Source: a virus. Taken from it: a stretch of 21,470 bases of DNA. This document shows positions 1 to 5,381 of the stretch, piece after piece. The number at the start of each line of letters is the position of its first letter. Position 1 is the stretch's first letter. The notes beneath the pieces were generated by a model. The model saw nothing but the letters and a program-made list of their open reading frames with translations, had not been told where the DNA came from and ran no database searches. The stretch spans positions 1 through 21,470 of IMG/VR virus record IMGVR_UViG_3300026263_000341. The stretch is one strand, 5' to 3'. The position numbers and the translations under genes are program-made.

Positions 1-16
1 TTGCACCAAACTTCAT
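1..16 (-). CDS. Possible start of a minus-strand gene leaving the window
   Basis: On the minus strand an ATG at 16-14 begins M-K-F-G-A and runs off the left edge. It is preceded by GGAGGG (minus strand, 25-20), a good ribosome-binding site a few bases upstream. There is no TATATAGG box at the distance seen in front of the plus-strand genes. Only five codons are visible, so no product can be named; the call rests on the start codon and ribosome-binding site alone. Confidence 0.3.
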
Positions 17-148
17 TTTCCCTCCGAATTACCAACGGCCACCCCACCCCCTTTACATGGGGTGCAACCTCACTACTTACTTATCGGGGGATTTTGGGTT
101 GTGTTGCCATACACGGAGGTTGCCCCCACCTATTATAGGCGATACCCT
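17..148. other. Fold-rich intergenic region
   Basis: This G/C-tract-rich gap lies between a possible minus-strand gene and the plus-strand gene at 177. It holds several inverted repeats: TTGCACC (1-7) with GGTGCAA (61-67), CACCCC (45-50) with GGGGTG (59-64), GCAACCTC (64-71) with GAGGTTGC (116-123), and a small GTGT/ACAC hairpin near 101-114. They overlap, so they are alternative folds. I see no TATA box before 149. It may be a regulatory or origin-like spacer; that is inference. Confidence 0.35.
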
Positions 149-156
149 TATATAGG
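149..156 (+). promoter_or_regulatory. Archaeal TATA box (leaderless promoter)
   Basis: TATATAGG with its final G exactly 21 bases before the ATG at 177. In Archaea the TATA box sits about 25 bases before the transcription start, so the transcript should begin at or next to the start codon. The sequence downstream (GTATAGG near 163-169) resembles that of the promoters at 2994 and 16191. Confidence 0.75.
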
Positions 157-176
157 GGCATCGTATAGGACTAAAC

Positions 177-464
177 ATGGCGACAAGAAGCATGAAAGGC
201 GACCCTAACAGAACCCTGCAAGATTGGGAAATTTACGAATTGAATGAAGAGAAAGAAAGATGCTTGGCACATATCTTAGATATAGATTGTAAACTTTCTC
301 CTGAAAACTTACATTGTGACGGTGAAAGACCCGCTCACATAGCAAGAAAAATTGGCCGTCAATTAGAAGCAATTAGAAAGGTTGAAATTACTAACTTTAG
401 AATGATAACAAAGATGCTTGAAGGCAAAGCAAGAGAACCTACCTTCGATGAGATTTGGGATTAA
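177..464 (+). CDS. Hypothetical protein, first gene of the recombination operon
   Basis: This is a 95-residue, charged, probably mostly helical protein that I do not recognise. It has no membrane segment, signal peptide or clear catalytic motif; two cysteines (C29 and C38) sit in the first half and do not form a zinc motif. The ATG is fixed by the TATATAGG box 21 bases upstream, giving a leaderless start. It precedes the P-loop ATPase and Cas4-like nuclease genes, so a role in DNA replication or recombination is possible from position only. The end is followed almost at once by another TATATAGG box, so the ATPase can be transcribed independently. Confidence 0.75.
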   Translation: MATRSMKGDPNRTLQDWEIYELNEEKERCLAHILDIDCKLSPENLHCDGERPAHIARKIGRQLEAIRKVEITNFRMITKMLEGKAREPTFDEIWD

Positions 465-471
465 TGCCCCT

Positions 472-479
472 TATATAGG
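472..479 (+). promoter_or_regulatory. Archaeal TATA box (leaderless promoter)
   Basis: TATATAGG lies 8 bases after the stop of the preceding gene, with the last G 21 bases before the ATG at 500. The GTG overlapping the box at 479 opens the same frame but lies inside the promoter, so it cannot be translated from this transcript. Confidence 0.75.
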
Positions 480-499
480 TGGGTATAGACTCTCAATAT

Positions 500-1399
500 A
501 TGGCACGAAGTAAAAAGAAGGCTGAAAACTATGCATCACTTATCGCATCATGTGATACAGGCGAAAGCATGATTAAGAATAGAACAAGACATATGAAGAT
601 ACAAGGTTTCTCCGGTAGCGGGAAATCCACCTTTGCACTACAATTTTTTAGTGATAAATCTTCCTCACTTAAACCAGAAGAGGCTTTAATGTGTATTGTT
701 GATTGTGACTTAGAAGGACAGGCTGATTTAATAGCAAGAGATGAAATTGTTCCACCTAATCTTAGAAGTCGCATATTGAGAAAAGTATGTCGAACTCCTG
801 ATGAAGTAAATGATATATCATTGGCTTTTATTGATTTGATGAGACAACATAAGGAAGAACACCCCGACGGTGTTAGAGTTATGGTGATGGAGAATGAAGG
901 GGCATATTACTTGGCTTGTCGAGAACATTATTCAACATCGGTTCATGGTATGTCCGAGGGCGAGTTATTGCTATCAAGGCAACAAGAGGCTATGAGTCAA
1001 GGTAAAAAGACACTACCTGCTTATGCGGAAGGACAAATGCACGCTTACAAGGTTATCAACAAACTATTCTATTCGCCATACGAGCGGTTGAAGATAGCAG
1101 GTGAAATCTATGGCTACCATTTCTTATCAACGGTTCTTTTGAAAACCAAAACTGAAAACTATGGAACTCCTAACGAGAACCGTGTTGTTTTGGCCGCAGG
1201 GCGACCTGACATGACCGACCCGTTATTTGACTGGATAATTGAAATGACTCAACAACAACGCACTAAAGGAGGTTCATTGGAGTCGAGGCATTTTGCTTCG
1301 ATTAAGAAATCCAGAGCGTGTAAACCGTTCCGTTTGGAGAATCCATCACAAGAACGCTTTTGGAAGGCAGTTGATAAGGCTACATTAATAACGGAGTAG
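500..1399 (+). CDS. P-loop ATPase, Sak4/RecA-like recombination protein
   Basis: The protein has 299 residues. A Walker A motif, GFSGSGKST, lies at about residues 36-44 and is followed by a strand ending in CIVDCDLEG. A Walker B-like strand (VRVMVMENEG) lies near residues 125-134. Size and motif layout fit the phage Sak4 / RecA-core ATPases that assist single-strand annealing and recombination; assignment to that group rather than another P-loop family is inference. The next gene is a Cas4/AddB-type nuclease, a common partner in viral recombination modules. The start is set at ATG 500 because the in-frame GTG at 479 falls within the TATA box. The C-terminal third is rich in basic and aromatic residues and carries no second catalytic motif. 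Confidence 0.65.
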   Translation: MARSKKKAENYASLIASCDTGESMIKNRTRHMKIQGFSGSGKSTFALQFFSDKSSSLKPEEALMCIVDCDLEGQADLIARDEIVPPNLRSRILRKVCRTPDEVNDISLAFIDLMRQHKEEHPDGVRVMVMENEGAYYLACREHYSTSVHGMSEGELLLSRQQEAMSQGKKTLPAYAEGQMHAYKVINKLFYSPYERLKIAGEIYGYHFLSTVLLKTKTENYGTPNENRVVLAAGRPDMTDPLFDWIIEMTQQQRTKGGSLESRHFASIKKSRACKPFRLENPSQERFWKAVDKATLITE

Positions 1400-1428
1400 T
1401 CTAAGGACTACATGATAACGGAGTAGTC
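1388..1428 (+). repeat. Short direct repeat with hairpin between two genes
   Basis: A 14-base unit, ATAACGGAGTAGTC, occurs at 1388-1401 and again at 1415-1428, 27 bases apart. GTAGTC (1396-1401) and GACTAC (1406-1411) form a 6-bp hairpin with loop TAAG. The second copy supplies the GGAG ribosome-binding site of the gene at 1432; the first overlaps the stop of the ATPase gene. It looks like a local duplication of the ribosome-binding region. Confidence 0.6.
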
Positions 1429-1431
1429 AAA

Positions 1432-2661
1432 ATGAAAGTGCCTTATATTTCAGCAAGCCGATTAAAAACTGCTCAAGAATGTTCTTTAAAGTATTGTTTT
1501 CATTATGAAACTCCTACTGCTGACGCACAGGCACTAAAGGATATTGGAAATCATAGGGATAGTTCACAAGCAGGTAGGATGGGTAATAATGTCCACGATG
1601 CTTTTGAAGAATGGCGAAGACCTGACGAGAACGGAGACACACCAAAGCCCAGTTTTGGTAGGTTGATGAAACTATACAATGAAATATCCGCCAAGCGAGA
1701 AGTTGATTTATCATTCTTTGAAGACGGCAAAAAAATGCTCAAGAGATGGTTTGACCGTCGAGGAAAACACCCTGTTAGAGTGCTTTATGTCGAGATGCAA
1801 TTTGGGCAACATAATGCTCCATACATATTACAGAGAACAGGAACACCAGTTTTGGGGTTTGTTGATTTAGTCATCGAACACCCTGACGGAACAGTTGAAT
1901 TAATTGACTACAAAACACAGAGATTAGACATAACTCAAGGTGAAGCCGACCATAGCATACAAGCGGCAATTTATCTATGTGTAGCAAGAGAAATGTGGCC
2001 GGATAGACCTTTGAAATTCACCTTTGATTTGATGAGACATGGAACGGTGACTACCGTTTGGTCGGATGAAAGACTTGAGACTTTCAAGGATTGGCTTCAT
2101 GGTCAATATGAAAATATACTTTCAATAGATTCTTCCGATTGGACCAAAGTTCCGGCACAGATAGGCAAAGGTTGTCAATGGTGTAGTTATGCTGACTTAT
2201 GCCCTAAAGCACAGGACTTGATGCAAAATGGAGCATGGGATATGCTGACACCGACATTAGGTGGCGACACCGATGATTTGTTGGATGAACTTGCTACAAT
2301 AAAAGCAAGCAAAGCAATGCTTGAAAAGAGAAAGAAGGCTATTGACAATCATATCAAAACTGAAATTTTTGATTATCAAATGCCGGTGTCCGACTGTAAG
2401 TTAGATACCGATAAATGGTCGGTTGAATGGCGAGAACAAACGAGAAAGTCATATATCCCTGCCGAAGTGCAGAGGTTAGTGCCACCGGCAGTATTCGGAA
2501 CTATGGTATCGTTATCTAATGCCGCAGTTGATAGAGTGTTGCCTATTCTTCCTGATGAAGTGGCCGACGCTATTAAGAGAACTCAAATACATAAACCCCA
2601 AAGAATGTTAATTGTTAAACCAAAGGAGTCAGGAGATGAAGAAAGACAAGAAAAAGACTGA
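1432..2661 (+). CDS. Cas4/AddB-like PD-(D/E)XK exonuclease with Fe-S cysteines
   Basis: The 409-residue protein carries the RecB/Cas4 nuclease signature: an N-terminal SASRLKTAQECSLKYC segment, a VHDAFEEW helix, then D145 in GFVDLV and D159/K161 in ELIDYKTQ, the expected metal-binding D and D-x-K. Cysteines at C17, C248, C251 and C257 match the pattern of one N-terminal and three C-terminal cysteines that hold a 4Fe-4S cluster in Cas4 and AddB. The C-terminal part contains a Lys-rich helical stretch (near residues 285-315). The expected activity is 5'-end resection of DNA for recombination or replication. GGAG (1420-1423) lies 8 bases before the ATG. There is no CRISPR array nearby, so this is a replication/recombination Cas4 relative and not an adaptation protein. 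Confidence 0.8.
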   Translation: MKVPYISASRLKTAQECSLKYCFHYETPTADAQALKDIGNHRDSSQAGRMGNNVHDAFEEWRRPDENGDTPKPSFGRLMKLYNEISAKREVDLSFFEDGKKMLKRWFDRRGKHPVRVLYVEMQFGQHNAPYILQRTGTPVLGFVDLVIEHPDGTVELIDYKTQRLDITQGEADHSIQAAIYLCVAREMWPDRPLKFTFDLMRHGTVTTVWSDERLETFKDWLHGQYENILSIDSSDWTKVPAQIGKGCQWCSYADLCPKAQDLMQNGAWDMLTPTLGGDTDDLLDELATIKASKAMLEKRKKAIDNHIKTEIFDYQMPVSDCKLDTDKWSVEWREQTRKSYIPAEVQRLVPPAVFGTMVSLSNAAVDRVLPILPDEVADAIKRTQIHKPQRMLIVKPKESGDEERQEKD

Positions 2662-2980
2662 TTATGACACCGTTCCTTCTTCCAAGTATGGCACACGAAA
2701 GAAAGGCAGGTTAGGAAAATCTGATGGTCGAAATGTCAAGCGTCTTTGGAAATGTATGATAAAAGAAGGTGCAACCTTTCCCGATGGAACACCGATGACA
2801 ACAGGTGAAATTCTTACACTACCCAAGCAACCATTTGAGATGAACAGGTTATCGAATCACTTAGCCAAGAAGCCACATTTGTTTTACTGCGCCGGAACTG
2901 TAAGAGTTGCCAGTATTGATGGTCGAACAAAATATCCTCAAAAGACATGGCTTGCTCATCCTGACGCTTATGATGAATAA
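2636..2980 (+). CDS. Small basic hypothetical protein
   Basis: This 114-residue protein overlaps the end of the nuclease gene by 26 bases in another frame. The start is chosen at ATG 2636, because GGAG at 2625-2628 is 7 bases upstream; an in-frame TTG at 2612 has no such support. The N-terminus is very Lys/Arg-rich (KKDKKKTDYD, then TRKKGRLGK), as in nucleic-acid-binding tails. The rest contains short hydrophobic patches but no known motif. Co-translation with the nuclease suggests a DNA-binding accessory factor; that is inference. Confidence 0.7.
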   Translation: MKKDKKKTDYDTVPSSKYGTRKKGRLGKSDGRNVKRLWKCMIKEGATFPDGTPMTTGEILTLPKQPFEMNRLSNHLAKKPHLFYCAGTVRVASIDGRTKYPQKTWLAHPDAYDE

Positions 2981-2993
2981 TAGGCGACAGGTT

Positions 2994-3001
2994 TATATAG
3001 G
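2994..3001 (+). promoter_or_regulatory. Archaeal TATA box for the structured RNA
   Basis: TATATAGG within GTTTATATAGG. Position +21 from its last G is 3022, where no start codon exists but where the closing stem of the predicted RNA begins. The 28 bases 2991-3018 match 16188-16215, in front of another unit, at about 23 positions, including a shared ACGATAG just before the expected transcription start. Confidence 0.7.
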
Positions 3002-3021
3002 GGTTGCCCCTACGATAGAAC

Positions 3022-3300
3022 AGAGGCGACAACACGGAACACCCGATGACCAAAATCAATCCTTGAAGCAACCGGAAGCGGTATTGCCATAGTAGGGGCG
3101 TGAGGTTGTGATTGTTCCGGTGTCGCTTCTCAATCCTTTGCAGGGGGCTTTACTTGAGCCACCAAGAGGCAAGGGGGGGAGAAACGCAACACCCTTCACA
3201 GGGTAAAGGACTGTCGGATATTGACCGGTCTGTTGGAACGGGGTTAGCGACCCGTGCCTCTCATGAAGATGAGGGGGTTTCTGTCCTAAAGCCCCCTTTC
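3022..3300 (+). ncRNA. Structured non-coding RNA of unknown family
   Basis: This 280-base stretch lacks a credible gene but folds strongly. Domain I is closed by 3022-3031 with 3121-3130 (one G-U pair) and continued by CGGAACA (3035-3041) with TGTTCCG (3113-3119); inside is an ACCG-GAAG-CGGT hairpin. Domain II is closed by a perfect 11-bp stem, AGGGGGCTTTA (3142-3152) with TAAAGCCCCCT (3287-3297). Within it are AGAAAC/GTTTCT, an ACCCT-TCAC-AGGGT hairpin, an ACGGG/CCCGT hairpin, and an 8-bp hairpin near 3257-3276 with loop GAAG. The predicted 5' end coincides with the TSS expected from the TATA box, and a pyrimidine-rich tract (3297-3308) could end it. I do not recognise RNase P RNA, SRP RNA, tRNA or a C/D guide in it. 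Confidence 0.65.
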
Positions 3301-3308
3301 TATTCCTT

Positions 3309-3316
3309 AAAATAGG
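3309..3316 (+). promoter_or_regulatory. Archaeal TATA box (AAAATAGG variant)
   Basis: AAAATAGG, preceded by TT, with the last G 21 bases before ATG 3337. The same variant stands before the primase gene (13565). It lies directly after the structured RNA. The GTG at 3316 overlaps the box and is not a usable start. Confidence 0.65.
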
Positions 3317-3336
3317 TGGGCTACCCGTTAGAGGGT

Positions 3337-4146
3337 ATGCTGACACCTAACTCCAAAGTAAGTCGGACTTGTATGATACAAGTTAATGGCGGGGAGTTTG
3401 CCAATTTGCTATCAGCAGTTTGCATGGACTCGCCCCCAGTGCCAGTAAAAATACTCTTTGAAAACGAGGGTATCAGTATTGGTGGGTTAAATGTTTCAAA
3501 GACGATACAAACAATCCTGACAAGGTGGCCGGTCAGTGGCTTGAAAGTAAAAGAGCCATGTGTATTATTGACTGACCCAAAAGAATTAGGCGACATTGTA
3601 AGAGCCAAGTCGAGAGGGGAGATGATTAGAATTACAACATCGGCATCACACCCAATATCAATATCAACCAGAAACAACGGTGGTGCAGAGGTCATGCCGA
3701 CAGAGGAAGAGGATTGTCTTATCATTCCCGATAGGTGGCTCATGCCAAAAAACGAGAAAGGCGATATTCTTTTTCCAATGTTTGAGAATGAACCTGCTAC
3801 GCATTCGGCAATTGTTTCTATTCAGGAATTGAGAAAAGCAGTTCATGAGCAAATAACTGCCAAAGCCCCGTATGTGGTTATTACCTTCGATAAGAAGGGT
3901 GAAGCACGGTCAGGTCATTGGTCAGGGAAACAAATCAGGTCTTGGACTCCACTTGAGATGGAGATTCACGGAGAACCGTTCAAAGTCGCTTTCACAGAAT
4001 CATTGAAAACAATTTTAAACACATTTGGCACTACTACCACACAGGTGAAGATTAGTAAGCATGAAAAGGGGCAATTTGCCGTTTTAGAATCAATTGATGG
4101 TCACAACACAAGGGTTATAGCAACCGAAGCGATAAGAGAGGTATAA
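3337..4146 (+). CDS. Probable PCNA-like DNA sliding clamp (divergent)
   Basis: The product has 269 residues from the leaderless ATG 3337. A later ATG at 3373 begins the homologous-looking part (MIQVNGGEF) and would give 257 residues, close to the usual PCNA length of about 250. The pattern of an N-terminal helix, a strand ending in FENEGISIGGLN, and repeated amphipathic strands resembles the first clamp domain, in which a short helix is followed by an 'EDGI' turn. Later strands (YVVITFDKKGEA, TTQVKISKHEKGQFAVLE) fit the second domain. I see no exact family motif, so this is a fold-level judgement. Its place between recombination and tail genes, and the archaeal-type primase elsewhere in the window, fit a processivity clamp. 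Confidence 0.45.
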   Translation: MLTPNSKVSRTCMIQVNGGEFANLLSAVCMDSPPVPVKILFENEGISIGGLNVSKTIQTILTRWPVSGLKVKEPCVLLTDPKELGDIVRAKSRGEMIRITTSASHPISISTRNNGGAEVMPTEEEDCLIIPDRWLMPKNEKGDILFPMFENEPATHSAIVSIQELRKAVHEQITAKAPYVVITFDKKGEARSGHWSGKQIRSWTPLEMEIHGEPFKVAFTESLKTILNTFGTTTTQVKISKHEKGQFAVLESIDGHNTRVIATEAIREV

Positions 4147-4148
4147 AC

Positions 4149-4352
4149 ATGAAATTTACAGACGAAGCACATGAAGCATTGGGAATGACTCTTCAAGACC
4201 AACAGGTTTTGAAAACATTGGTGGCAGTTGAATTATTGGCCGCACAGTCGGGAATTACAGATGAGCAAATAAGAACTGCTTATGAAAATAGACTACGACA
4301 GGAAATTTTAGCAGTTAGTAATACACTCAAAGAATTGGCATCCGGCCAATAA
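4149..4352 (+). CDS. Small helical hypothetical protein
   Basis: A 67-residue, acidic, Ala/Leu-rich protein likely to form two or three helices, with no recognised domain. The ATG lies two bases after the stop of the clamp-like gene, and GAGAGGT (4136-4142) provides a ribosome-binding site, so the two are co-translated. It could be a clamp-associated or head-tail accessory protein; nothing in the sequence decides this. Confidence 0.65.
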   Translation: MKFTDEAHEALGMTLQDQQVLKTLVAVELLAAQSGITDEQIRTAYENRLRQEILAVSNTLKELASGQ

Positions 4353-4356
4353 TAGT

Positions 4357-4364
4357 TATAACCT
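4357..4364 (+). promoter_or_regulatory. TATA box, TATAACC variant, tail tube gene
   Basis: TATAACCT starts 28 bases before the ATG at 4385, the same position as the TATATAGG boxes elsewhere but with ACC in place of AGG. The tape measure gene has TATAACCA at nearly the same distance. This may be a separate promoter class for virion genes. Confidence 0.5.
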
Positions 4365-4384
4365 ATGTCTTTGAAGATATTGGC

Positions 4385-4792
4385 ATGTCAGTTCACGCAT
4401 TCACCGGCATTAGCGCACAGATTAAATTTACCGCCAGTGGCCAAAGCCCTCTAACTGCTTTTGTGTCAGGTGATTTTACATTAAGCGCACAGACTGGAAA
4501 ATATACAACATTGGGTAATGCTTATGCAACCTCCCATACAAGAGGATTAATGTCAGTATCAGGAACTTTAAAAAGAGCATGGGGAGTAAACGACGCTGAC
4601 CTAATGACTTGTTTTACTGCCGGAACTATGTTTGAATTGGAATTTGATAATGACGGTGTGACAGGAGCGAATAAATACACAATTACTGATTGTATTTTTA
4701 CTGATTTATCAGTTGAGGGTATTGAGGCCGGAGCGGAAGGAGCGTTAATGATTAACGGTTCATTTGAAGGTCTAACCTTTACAAGGGCTTGA
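4385..4792 (+). CDS. Probable major tail tube protein
   Basis: This 135-residue, beta-rich, Gly/Thr/Ser-rich protein has no signal peptide or membrane segment. Alternating strands (AQIKFTASG, TAFVSGDFTLSA, GLMSVSGTLKRAW, FELEFDN, KYTITDCIFTDLSVEG, GALMINGSFEGLTF) fit the single-domain tail tube fold, in which a 'SGTLKRAW' strand and an 'G-A-E-G-A' turn before the last strands are common. Its position directly before the frameshifted chaperone and the tape measure is the conserved order in long non-contractile or contractile tails. No sheath gene is seen in the window, which favours a siphovirus. Function is inferred from context and fold pattern, not from a named motif. Confidence 0.65.
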   Translation: MSVHAFTGISAQIKFTASGQSPLTAFVSGDFTLSAQTGKYTTLGNAYATSHTRGLMSVSGTLKRAWGVNDADLMTCFTAGTMFELEFDNDGVTGANKYTITDCIFTDLSVEGIEAGAEGALMINGSFEGLTFTRA

Positions 4793-4807
4793 TTTTCCCT
4801 ACATCTT

Positions 4808-4815
4808 CATATAGG
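4808..4815 (+). promoter_or_regulatory. Archaeal TATA box (CATATAGG)
   Basis: CATATAGG with its last G 21 bases before ATG 4836. It is the only AGG-type box inside the tail module and may give the chaperone its own transcript. Confidence 0.65.
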
Positions 4816-4835
4816 TGTTGTAAGAAGGTATCTTT

Positions 4836-5210
4836 ATGTCGTGGATAAACGAAGCAATAGAAAATGCCGACCAACCTATAATAGTTGATGTAAGTCATTT
4901 AAGTTGGATAGCAACAGATTCAATAGAAGTAATGCCTCTAAATACATCGGAATATCAAGGATTGAAACACCATCCGGCAGTTAGAAAGATGACTACTGAA
5001 AGTGATAAACAAGAAGCATTGGGTCTAATTATGATATGTCAAATGATGAGCAAATGTGATGATACCATAACATGGACTAAACTTCAACAAATACCTCTTA
5101 CAAACTTGGGGCATTTATCTCAAGCAATTATGGCCGCTTTGGGTAATACTGCCGGTGGTGGTGGTGTTTTGGGGGAATTAGAGATTATTCCAGAACCCCA
5201 AACGGAGTAG
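4836..5210 (+). CDS. Tail assembly chaperone, short form (G-like)
   Basis: The zero-frame product has 124 residues and sits between tail tube and tape measure, the place of lambda gpG and its equivalents, which coat the tape measure during tail assembly. It is largely helical, ends in a Gly-rich linker (TAGGGGVLGELE) and stops at TAG 5208-5210. The linker codons include a slippery heptamer from which the longer product is made (next entries). ATG 4836 is leaderless, 21 bases after the CATATAGG box. The sequence itself is not recognisably similar to a named chaperone; identification rests on position, size and the frameshift. Confidence 0.7.
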   Translation: MSWINEAIENADQPIIVDVSHLSWIATDSIEVMPLNTSEYQGLKHHPAVRKMTTESDKQEALGLIMICQMMSKCDDTITWTKLQQIPLTNLGHLSQAIMAALGNTAGGGGVLGELEIIPEPQTE

Positions 5211-5350
5211 CGTTTTTTGAATTTTTAGTATATTCAAACTTAACTCCAAAGGAGTATAGGGAATTAGATTTGAGGGATGCGGTATTCCTCATCAACGCTT
5301 ACTCGGAGTCAGTTCGCCTTAGAAACAACGCAAACCGTAAAAGCCGATGA
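4836..5350 (+). CDS. Tail assembly chaperone, frameshifted long form (GT-like)
   Basis: The -1 frame is open across the zero-frame stop and continues to TGA 5348-5350. With slippage at 5168-5174 the product is 113 zero-frame residues plus 58 residues, 171 in all. The extension reads like a real chaperone T domain: FFEFLVYSNLTPKEYREL, then DLRDAVFLINAYSESVRLR, a helical stretch ending in a basic tail. No ATG, GTG or TTG opens this frame after the slip site, so frameshifting is the simplest way to express it. Known gpGT-type proteins recruit the tail tube subunit through this T part. The join is -1 at the heptamer (reads to 5174, resumes at 5174). Confidence 0.7.
5168..5174 (+). other. Programmed -1 frameshift site (slippery heptamer)
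   Basis: T TTG GGG in zero-frame codons fits the X XXY YYZ rule, so both tRNAs can re-pair after slipping to TTT and GGG. The complementary CCCCAAA lies at 5196-5202, 21 bases downstream, and could pair with the heptamer itself; a conventional stimulatory hairpin 5-9 bases downstream is not evident. Confidence 0.65.
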
Positions 5351-5352
5351 AT

Positions 5353-5360
5353 TATAACCA
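5353..5360 (+). promoter_or_regulatory. TATA box, TATAACC variant, tape measure gene
   Basis: TATAACCA begins 29 bases before ATG 5382, immediately after the stop of the chaperone extension. It shares TATAACC with the box before the tail tube gene. GGATAGGGAG near 5363-5372 could also act as a weak box or ribosome-binding site. Confidence 0.5.
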
Positions 5361-5381
5361 TCGGATAGGGAGTCTTTATTT

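Noticed and set aside
479-499. GTG start at 479 for the ATPase, and likewise GTG at 3316, 13572 and 20533
   Set aside because: They lie within or only a few bases after the TATA box, upstream of the expected transcription start.
1432-2661. CRISPR-Cas adaptation role for the Cas4-like nuclease
   Set aside because: No repeat-spacer array, Cas1 or Cas2 in the window; the neighbours are replication and recombination genes.
3225-3297. tRNA-Phe-like anticodon loop (ATGAAGA) in the structured RNA
   Set aside because: The stem around it does not keep the 5-bp anticodon geometry, no T-loop GTTCRA motif follows, and the hairpin pairs best as an 8-bp stem with loop GAAG.
3056-3346. 96-residue minus-strand reading frame (and a 67-residue plus-strand frame at 3112-3315) across the structured RNA
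   Set aside because: Pro/Leu-rich and low-complexity composition, no supported start, and they cover complementary stems of the RNA, which produce open frames by chance.
5197-5203. CCCAAAC as the -1 slippery site of the tail chaperone
   Set aside because: It fits the heptamer rule in sequence but is in the wrong phase: zero-frame codons are CCC CAA ACG, so tandem -1 slippage would not re-pair.
5214-5226. Poly-T tracts as a terminator after the chaperone
   Set aside because: They lie inside the -1 frame extension (codons for FFEF), which explains them.
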